Part shown: positions 15,123-20,545 of the stretch, in pieces | How positions within the stretch are numbered: the first letter of the stretch is position 1 | How the letters are laid out: each line of letters opens with the position of its first letter | Source of the DNA: Bordetella parapertussis | Lineage (GTDB): Bacteria; Pseudomonadota; Gammaproteobacteria; Burkholderiales; SG8-41 | Reading direction: 5' to 3' | DNA length: 25,136 bases | Assembly: GCA_945870465.1 (NCBI GenBank) | Contig: CAMBSS010000049.1 | Location: 1-25,136, forward strand | Translations under genes and position numbers: made by a program | Notes under the pieces: generated by a model | What the model saw: only the letters and a program-made list of their open reading frames with translations | What the model was told of the DNA's origin: nothing | Databases searched by the model: none

Positions 15123-16501
15123 CTGAAGAACGACGCCATGTCGGGGAATTGCTCCAACCCGTGCACGCGCGCGGTCAGCGTTGCAATCTGTTCTTTGCTG
15201 AGTGGGCGCGTTCCTAGTCGGAAGCACTCGTCGAATTTTTCATTGACCTGAGCTTCGGTCAGCGGCGCTTCGCGGCTGCCGGGCACATGTGCCACCGTGG
15301 TTGCAAGCTCGCCGTGCCGCTTCGAGCGCAGGCGTATCACCACCGGTCCGCGGCTGCTCGTCAGCGTCGGATCGATCTGCAGCGTAACTTTACCGACGTG
15401 GCGGTTGATTTCGGGATCGCGCGCGGCGGCTTCCTGGATTTCGGCGAGGCCGAGGCGGCGGCGCACCAGCACGCAGGCCGCCGAGTAGCGGATGCTGAAC
15501 TGTGCTGCGACCTGCGCGTCGCCGCTGGGGTCGTAGGGCATGCCGACGATGCGGTCCATGTACGGCGACACCGTGATGTCGATGGCTTCGACGTCATCCG
15601 GCTGCAGGTCGTATTTGCGCACGAGATCGAGCATGCCGGCGATTGTGGTGTGATTGCAGCCGCAGCTTGGAAACTGCTTGATGCTGAGGGCGGCGCTGTC
15701 GAAGCGGCTGCCCAGCGCGTCGAGCAGGCGCTCGGGACTGCCGTCCTGATAGAGCTTGTAAAGTCCGAACTCGCCTTCGATGGCGTGCGCCGGTGCGGTG
15801 ATGCCGCGCTGGGCGAGCAGGGCGGCATAGACGCCGGAGCGCGCGGCAAATGCGGACAACAGGCGTTTCGCCAACGAAGGCTCGATGTTGGCCTGTTGCG
15901 TGCCGCCAGCCTGGATGAACGCGAGACCCAATGCGTGGCGGGTGGTGACGGCATCCAGCCGCATCAACCTTGCTGCCGCAGCCGCGGCGCCGAAGATGCC
16001 GAAGGCCGCTGTGTAATGAAATCCACGCGGCGGATGCTTGGCCGCCGCGCCAAGGCGGCACACGATGTCCGAGCCGACGACGAGCGCGGCAAGGAAATCC
16101 GCGCCGGATGCGTGTTCTTTTTCCGCGACCGCCAGCGCCGCTGGCAGGACCGCGATGTTGACGTGCACCGGCGCATCGCGCCCGAGCGAATCGTAATCGA
16201 GCGCGGAAGACGACATGCCGTTGATGAATGCGGCGGACGATGCGGAGAGTTTGCCGCCGTATGCCCACGCCGTACTGTCGGCGCGTCCGCCTTCGTCGAC
16301 TTGCAGCGCATGCGCTTCCGGACAGCCCGGCGCATCGGACCCTGCCCATGCCACGGCGAGCGTGTCCAGCATGTAGAGCTTGGCCGTATCGCGCACGTCT
16401 GCCGGAATGGCCGCATATGGCGTAGTTGCGGCGTGACTGGCGAGACGATGCGAGATGGAGACGGTTTCCTGTTCCGCTGCAACGCGTGACATGTCGTTCA
16501 T
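15110..16501 (-). CDS. MmgE/PrpD family protein (2), divergent active-site motif
   Basis: The 463-residue length, helical Ala-rich N-terminus and blocks such as GFHYTAAFGIFGAAAAAARL and IKQFPSCGCNHTTIAGMLDL identify an MmgE/PrpD protein. The signature usually written N-G-x-x-x-HALDYDD reads here NGMSSSALDYDS (residues 94-105): the His is replaced by Ser99 and the last Asp by Ser105. The conserved KPxHxGxAA block is also missing, replaced by SLAKRLLSAFAARSG. Catalysis may therefore differ from 2-methylcitrate dehydratase or be absent. GGGA lies 6 nt before the ATG at 16501. It follows receptor 6 by 14 bp in one leftward operon. Its last codons overlap the TctC fossil, so its C-terminus may have been altered. 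Confidence 0.88.
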   Translation of the reverse strand: MNDMSRVAAEQETVSISHRLASHAATTPYAAIPADVRDTAKLYMLDTLAVAWAGSDAPGCPEAHALQVDEGGRADSTAWAYGGKLSASSAAFINGMSSSALDYDSLGRDAPVHVNIAVLPAALAVAEKEHASGADFLAALVVGSDIVCRLGAAAKHPPRGFHYTAAFGIFGAAAAAARLMRLDAVTTRHALGLAFIQAGGTQQANIEPSLAKRLLSAFAARSGVYAALLAQRGITAPAHAIEGEFGLYKLYQDGSPERLLDALGSRFDSAALSIKQFPSCGCNHTTIAGMLDLVRKYDLQPDDVEAIDITVSPYMDRIVGMPYDPSGDAQVAAQFSIRYSAACVLVRRRLGLAEIQEAAARDPEINRHVGKVTLQIDPTLTSSRGPVVIRLRSKRHGELATTVAHVPGSREAPLTEAQVNEKFDECFRLGTRPLSKEQIATLTARVHGLEQFPDMASFFSGIC

Positions 16502-16515
16502 ATTTTTCCCGTGAG

Positions 16516-17478
16516 CTATTCGGTTTTAACGTTGGCGGCCTTGACGATCTGCGCCCATTTTACGGTCTCGCGCTGCACATAGGCAGCCGATTTGGCGCTG
16601 TCCATGAACAGCGGTTCGGTGCCGAGGCTGGCGAGACGCTCCCTGAAATCGGGTTTCGCTGCGATACCGGCGAGTACTGCGGCAATCGTTTTCACGATAC
16701 CTGCTGGCGTACCCCTGGGCACGGCGACCCCGAATGCAGAGCCGGATTCGACCTGCGGCAGTCCGGCTTCGGCGAAAGTCGGCAGCTTGGGCAGGAACGC
16801 TGAGCGCACGGGGCCTGCTACCGCGAGGGCGCGCAGCCGTCCGGTCTGGATGTGCGGCAGTAGCGCGCCCGGATTGTTGAACAGCATGTCGGCTTCACCG
16901 CTCAGCAGCGCCGTCACCGCCTGTCCGCCGCCTTTGTACGGGATGTGGAGTATGTCGATGCCTGCCACGTGCTTGAACAATTCGCCTGCGAGATGGATCG
17001 TCGTGCCTGCACCGGAGGACGCGAAAGTGAATTTGCCGGGTTGTTTTTTGGCGAGCGCCACCAGTTCATTCACGGTGGCTGCCGGTATGCCGGCGCGCAC
17101 CACCAGCAGCTGCGGCGCGTAGGCGACGAAACCGACGACCGGCAGATCGCGTGCTATGTCATAGGACAGTTTTTCGTACAGCGCCGGGTTTACCGCGAAA
17201 GTGCTGGTCGAGCCGAACAGCAGGGTGTAACCGTCAGGCGCGGCCTTGACCGCGGTTTCAACGGCAATCGTGCCGCCGGCGCCGGCGCGGTTGTCGACGA
17301 CCACGCTTTTGCCCCAGAGGTCGGTGAGTTGCTGCGCGAGCACGCGGCCGATCAGGTCGGTCGGGCCGCCCGGCGCGAACGGCACCAGCATGCGCACCGG
17401 GCGTTCCGGATAAGCATCGGCGGCGATTGCAGAGCGCAAGCAGAGCACTGCGCAGCAGGCGAGAAGCAGTTTGACCAT
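16516..17478 (-). CDS. Bug/TctC family tripartite tricarboxylate transporter receptor (6), operator over start codon
   Basis: The 320-residue receptor has the signal peptide MVKLLLACCAVLCLRSAIAA, then DAYPERPVRMLVPFAPGGPTD, VVVDNRAGAGGTIAVE, PDGYTLL and HIPYKGGGQA. It lies first in a leftward operon with the second PrpD-family gene. The start codon (17478-17476) lies inside the palindrome 17470-17487, and the predicted -10 box is only 8 nt upstream, so the transcript would have almost no leader. No ribosome site is visible, which agrees with a leaderless or near-leaderless message. The gene faces receptor 7 across a shared, symmetric control region and is probably regulated together with it. 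Confidence 0.93.
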   Translation of the reverse strand: MVKLLLACCAVLCLRSAIAADAYPERPVRMLVPFAPGGPTDLIGRVLAQQLTDLWGKSVVVDNRAGAGGTIAVETAVKAAPDGYTLLFGSTSTFAVNPALYEKLSYDIARDLPVVGFVAYAPQLLVVRAGIPAATVNELVALAKKQPGKFTFASSGAGTTIHLAGELFKHVAGIDILHIPYKGGGQAVTALLSGEADMLFNNPGALLPHIQTGRLRALAVAGPVRSAFLPKLPTFAEAGLPQVESGSAFGVAVPRGTPAGIVKTIAAVLAGIAAKPDFRERLASLGTEPLFMDSAKSAAYVQRETVKWAQIVKAANVKTE

Positions 17479-17487
17479 TGGGTCAAA
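17470..17487. promoter_or_regulatory. Operator-like palindrome, left site (TTTGACC-ATTG-GGTCAAA)
   Basis: An 18-bp inverted repeat with perfect 7-bp arms covers the start codon of receptor 6 and the predicted leftward transcription start. Apart from one base it fits the RutR consensus TTGACCAnnTGGTCAA as I recall it. A bound repressor would block leftward initiation directly. Confidence 0.75.
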
Positions 17488-17515
17488 TGGTAAGCCGCGG
17501 CGCGCGGCCGGTCAA
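17487..17515 (-). promoter_or_regulatory. Leftward sigma70-type promoter of receptor 6/PrpD operon
   Basis: On the minus strand TTGACC (17515-17510) and TACCAT (17492-17487) are separated by exactly 17 nt. The -35 is a strong match and the -10 matches four of six positions. Predicted initiation falls at about 17480, next to the ATG at 17478. Confidence 0.6.
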
Positions 17516-17528
17516 CGCCGGCTTGACC
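17510..17528. promoter_or_regulatory. Central palindrome carrying both -35 boxes (GGTCAA-N7-TTGACC)
   Basis: GGTCAA (17510-17515) and TTGACC (17523-17528) form an inverted repeat around CGCCGGC, extendable to 7-bp arms. Each arm is the -35 box of one of the two divergent promoters. Its centre lies 40.5 bp from the centres of both outer palindromes. Relative to those, the arms are in the opposite order. Confidence 0.65.
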
Positions 17529-17551
17529 GCAATACCGCGCAGTCATATGAT
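17523..17551 (+). promoter_or_regulatory. Rightward sigma70-type promoter of the receptor 7/MaoC/TetR/acyl-CoA operon
   Basis: TTGACC (17523-17528) and TATGAT (17546-17551) are separated by exactly 17 nt and match the consensus at five of six positions each. Predicted initiation is near 17558, inside the right palindrome, giving a leader of about 30 nt before GTG 17589. Confidence 0.75.
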
Positions 17552-17568
17552 TTGACCCCGGAGTCAAA
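17551..17568. promoter_or_regulatory. Operator-like palindrome, right site (TTTGACCCCGGAGTCAAA)
   Basis: This 18-bp inverted repeat has 6-bp perfect arms and one mismatch further in. It starts at the last base of the rightward -10 box and covers the predicted start point, the mirror image of the left site. This is a classic position for a repressor; the encoded TetR protein is the natural candidate. Confidence 0.7.
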
Positions 17569-17588
17569 AATTTTTAGGATCGCCTGCC

Positions 17589-18581
17589 GTGAATTATCTC
17601 CCCGCTGCTGTCCGCTGCTTTGCAGCGCTGCTAATCGCCGCTTCGGCTGGTCTGCCGGCGGTTGCGCAGGACTACCCGAACCGCCCGCTGCGGTTCATTG
17701 TGGCGTTTTCGGCCGGCGGCGCGGCGGATCTGCTGGCGCGCACGCTCGGCCAGAAGCTTTCTGAACGCTGGAACCAGCAGGTCGTCATCGACAACCGCGC
17801 CGGCGCGGGCGGGGTGATCGGCATGCAGATCGCGGCGAATGCGCCGGCGGACGGCTATACGCTGCTCATGGGATCGTCGAGCAACATGGCGATCGGCCCC
17901 GCGCTTTATTCCGATTTGAGTTACGACCCCGTCAAAAATTATGCGGGCGTGACCGAAGCAGCCAACGTGCCGATCATATTGGTGGTGCATCCGTCGGTGC
18001 CGGTGCGGACGCTGGACGAACTGATCCAGTACGCGAAAGCGCGGCCGGGGCAACTGAGTTACGCATCGAGCGGGGCGGGGGCGACGCCGCATATTTCGGG
18101 CGAGTTGTTCCGCCGCATGGCCGGCATCAATCTCGTGCACATCCCTTATAAAGGCGGCGGCGAGGCGGTTGCGGCAGTGCTCGGTTCGCACGTGCAGATG
18201 TCTTTCGGCGCGGTTTCGACGGCATTGCCGCACATGAAGACCGGCAGGCTGCGCGCGCTCGGCGTCACGAGCAAGAAGCGTCTCACTGCGGCGCCCGACG
18301 TGCCAACCATCGCGGAAGGGGGATTGCCGGGTTACGAGGTCGCGCAATGGTTCGGCGTGTTCGTGCCGGCGGGTACGCCCAAGCCCCTCATCGCGAAACT
18401 CAACCGCGAGCTGACCACCATCCTCGCGCTGCAGGAAGTGAAAGACCGTTATACGGCGCAGGGCGTGGAGCCGACCAGCAACACACCGGAAGTTTTCGAT
18501 GCATACGTCAAGTCCGAAGTCGTCAGGTGGAAGAAGCTGCTGAAAGAAATGGACATACGCGGCGAGCAGGTCGTGCGCTAG
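17589..18581 (+). CDS. Bug/TctC family tripartite tricarboxylate transporter receptor (7), GTG start
   Basis: The 330-residue receptor starts with GTG at 17589, with AGGA 9 nt upstream. A signal peptide (NYLPAAVRCFAALLIAASAG and on to AVAQ) precedes DYPNRPLRFIVAFSAGGAAD, a variant ligand loop lacking the usual tyrosine and prolines. VVIDNRAGAGGVIGMQ and HIPYKGGGEA follow, while the usual PDGYTLL reads ADGYTLL. It is the first gene of the six-gene rightward operon, 32 bp before the MaoC gene. Its place beside CoA-linked enzymes suggests that its ligand is an organic acid activated and degraded by the operon (inference). It is divergent from receptor 6 over the palindromic promoter region. Confidence 0.94.
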   Translation: MNYLPAAVRCFAALLIAASAGLPAVAQDYPNRPLRFIVAFSAGGAADLLARTLGQKLSERWNQQVVIDNRAGAGGVIGMQIAANAPADGYTLLMGSSSNMAIGPALYSDLSYDPVKNYAGVTEAANVPIILVVHPSVPVRTLDELIQYAKARPGQLSYASSGAGATPHISGELFRRMAGINLVHIPYKGGGEAVAAVLGSHVQMSFGAVSTALPHMKTGRLRALGVTSKKRLTAAPDVPTIAEGGLPGYEVAQWFGVFVPAGTPKPLIAKLNRELTTILALQEVKDRYTAQGVEPTSNTPEVFDAYVKSEVVRWKKLLKEMDIRGEQVVR

Positions 18582-18613
18582 CCGGGCACGCAACGGGCAG
18601 GAGGAGAACAAGA

Positions 18614-19057
18614 ATGGACAACCGCGAACCTTTGCGCGAAGGGGAGATTTTCGACGGGCCGTCGAAGACGCTCACCGACGCGCATTTTCTGCTTTTTTCC
18701 GGCATCACCGGCGACGTGCATCCGTCGCATTACGACATCGAGTACGCAAAAAAAACGCGTTTCGGCAAACCGGTGGCGCATGGGCTGCTGCTCGTCTCGC
18801 TGACTGCGCTCGGTGCTTCTACCGGCCGCGAGCGTTGCGACGGTTTCGTCTTTCACGAGCAGGGATGCCGCTACCTGAAGCCGGCCTTCGTCGGCGACAC
18901 GCTCAAGCCGCGCCTCGAAGTAGAACGCGTCTGGCGCGACGGGCACAAGCTGTATTGCCGCTTCAAGACTTCGCTTGCCAACCAGGACGGGCAGATATTG
19001 CTCGAAGGTTTCCACGTCTATCGCGTGCTCGAGAACAAACCGCCGGAGGCAGCATGA
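18614..19057 (+). CDS. MaoC family hydratase
   Basis: The 147-residue protein is a single hot-dog domain with the R-specific enoyl-CoA hydratase motif. FSGITGDVHPSHYDIEYA places the catalytic pair at Asp34 and His39 (D-x4-H), as in PhaJ. FGKPVAHGLLLVSLTAL continues the signature. It should add water to an enoyl-CoA, or to a related unsaturated thioester, in the cytoplasm. ATG 18614 has AGGAGGAG upstream; a longer frame from 18347 lies over receptor 7 and is rejected. Its stop overlaps the next start in ATGA. It is likely the active partner of the degenerate MaoC-like protein encoded at 20102. Confidence 0.9.
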   Translation: MDNREPLREGEIFDGPSKTLTDAHFLLFSGITGDVHPSHYDIEYAKKTRFGKPVAHGLLLVSLTALGASTGRERCDGFVFHEQGCRYLKPAFVGDTLKPRLEVERVWRDGHKLYCRFKTSLANQDGQILLEGFHVYRVLENKPPEAA

Positions 19058-19479
19058 CACAAAACAGCATGACGCAGAATGCGCGCACCGAGGTCTGCGG
19101 CGACAAGCCGTGGCCGGACCATTACACCTATGTACCTGCGATCCGCGTCGGCGACACGGTTTACCTGTCGGGCACCACCGGCACCGGCGACGACGGCAAG
19201 ATCACCGCGCCCGGCGACATCGTCGAACAGACGCGGCAGATCTTCCGCAAGTTCGACGCTCTCCTGCGCTCGATCGGCAGCAGTTGCGAGGACATCGTTT
19301 CCACCACCGATCACTTCACGACGACCGAGAACTACGGCAAGACTGCCGCCGTGCGCCGCGAATTCATGCGGTATAACCGGCCGACGTCCACCGGCGTGCT
19401 GGTCGCGGGTTTGTTGCGCAAGGAGGCGCTGATCGAAATCACCGCTGTTGCCGTGCTGGGCAGCGGGAAGGCGCAATGA
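19054..19479 (+). CDS. RidA/YjgF-like protein lacking the deaminase arginine
   Basis: The 141-residue protein has the RidA/YjgF fold signatures VGDTVYLSGTTGTG, a helix around TRQIFRKFDALLRSIG and the C-terminal strand EALIEITAVAV. True RidA enamine/imine deaminases have Arg in P-A-R-S-x-V; here the block reads RPTSTGVLVAGL, so that position is Ser112. It therefore belongs with the Arg-less Rid subgroups, whose reactions are mostly unknown. A 4-bp ATGA overlap joins it to the MaoC gene before it, with GGAGG close upstream. It may act on a pathway intermediate or have a binding role. Confidence 0.87.
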   Translation: MTQNSMTQNARTEVCGDKPWPDHYTYVPAIRVGDTVYLSGTTGTGDDGKITAPGDIVEQTRQIFRKFDALLRSIGSSCEDIVSTTDHFTTTENYGKTAAVRREFMRYNRPTSTGVLVAGLLRKEALIEITAVAVLGSGKAQ

Positions 19480-20105
19480 GCAGCGCGAAGCCGGCGCCGG
19501 AGTGGAAAGCCCGCGGCAACGCGAGCGAGCGGCGCGACGTGATCATGCGCGGGCTCAACAGCGTGCTGCGCAAACGCCGCCGCACGCAGGCACTGCGCAT
19601 GAAAGACGTCGCCGACCACCTGGGGCTGGTGAAGGGAAATCTCTATTACTACTTCAAGAACAAGGAAGACCTGATCTACCATTGCCACGTGAAATGCGCG
19701 CAGGCCAGCCTAGCCGCGCTCGCGCGCGTGGAAAAGTCCGGCGGCACCGCAACCGCGCGCCTGCACGCGCTGCTGATCGAGCACATCATGGCGATGACCG
19801 AGGGCGATTACGGCGCGGTCCTGCTCGCCGACATCGACGGCATGAACGCGGCGCAACGCCGCAATTACGTGAAACTCCGCGACGAATTCGAAGCCGGTGT
19901 GCGCGCGCTGATCAGGCAGGGCGTCACAGCAGGCGAGTTCGCGACCGCCAACGTGCGCACTGCAGGCTTCGCGATGCTGGGCGCCATTAACTGGATACCC
20001 AAGTGGTACAAGCCCGGCGGCGAACTCGATGCGGCTACCATCGCGCAGCAGTACGCCGATCTGTTCATACGCGCACTCAGTGCCAATACAAAGACCCTGA
20101 CATGA
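19476..20105 (+). CDS. TetR family transcriptional regulator
   Basis: The 209-residue protein has an N-terminal TetR DNA-binding domain. The helix-turn-helix lies at about residues 41-60 (RMKDVADHLGLVKGNLYYYF), followed by KNKEDLIYHC. The C-terminal ligand domain ends INWIPKWYKPGGELD and QQYADLFIRAL, reminiscent of KstR2-type acyl-CoA-sensing regulators. It sits inside the operon with ATGA overlaps on both sides, so it is made together with the enzymes. The palindromes at 17470-17568 are its best candidate operators, making it an autorepressor that also controls the leftward operon (inference). A CoA thioester of the substrate would be a reasonable inducer. It is the only regulator gene in the window. 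Confidence 0.9.
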   Translation: MSSAKPAPEWKARGNASERRDVIMRGLNSVLRKRRRTQALRMKDVADHLGLVKGNLYYYFKNKEDLIYHCHVKCAQASLAALARVEKSGGTATARLHALLIEHIMAMTEGDYGAVLLADIDGMNAAQRRNYVKLRDEFEAGVRALIRQGVTAGEFATANVRTAGFAMLGAINWIPKWYKPGGELDAATIAQQYADLFIRALSANTKTLT

Positions 20106-20545
20106 ACCGCTATTTCGACGAATTCGAAGTCGGCGTGCGTTACCCGACGCGCACCCGCAGGATCAGCGACGAAGACCAGCTCGCGTTCTGCCGGCTGACC
20201 GCTTACGACGTGCCACTTTTTCTCGACGACGCCTACGCCAAAAGCTTGGGGCTCGCAGGCCGCCTTTGCCCGAGCCATCTCATCATGTCTTTTTCCAGCG
20301 CGATGACGGGTGATCTGTTCAGCGAAAGCCTGATTGCATTGGTCGGGCTTGAGCGCGCGAAGTTCCTGGCACCCGTATACCCCGGCGACACCCTGCGCAC
20401 TGAGGTGGAAGTCATCGAGAAAAGGCCGAGCTCGAAGCCTGATCGCGGCGTGGTGGTGTTCCGCGACCACGTTTACAACCAGCATGGTGCCGAAGTGTTC
20501 TGCAACGACAAAATTATTCTGCTGCGGCGGAAGCCATCCGCATGA
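20102..20545 (+). CDS. MaoC-like hot-dog protein lacking the catalytic His
   Basis: The 147-residue hot-dog protein begins MNRYFDEFEVGVRYPTRTRR and keeps the MaoC layout: CPSHLIMSFSSAMTGDLF, FLAPVYPGDTLRTEVEV and a C-terminal FCNDKIILLRRK strand. The catalytic D-x4-H appears as D36-VPLF-L41, so the His is replaced by Leu. By family knowledge this should abolish hydratase chemistry. It may pair with the intact MaoC at 18614 as a structural half, as in heterodimeric or fused double-hot-dog hydratases. It starts in an ATGA overlap with the TetR gene and ends in one with the acyl-CoA synthetase gene. Confidence 0.85.
   Translation: MNRYFDEFEVGVRYPTRTRRISDEDQLAFCRLTAYDVPLFLDDAYAKSLGLAGRLCPSHLIMSFSSAMTGDLFSESLIALVGLERAKFLAPVYPGDTLRTEVEVIEKRPSSKPDRGVVVFRDHVYNQHGAEVFCNDKIILLRRKPSA

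Noticed and set aside
15287..16489. 400-codon plus-strand open frame
   Set aside because: It lies antisense over the PrpD-family gene, is Arg/His/Ala-rich and has no ribosome site or recognisable motif; a high-GC shadow.
17631..18611. 326-codon minus-strand open frame
   Set aside because: Antisense over receptor 7, which has a signal peptide and full Bug motifs; the antisense product is Arg-rich with no family features.
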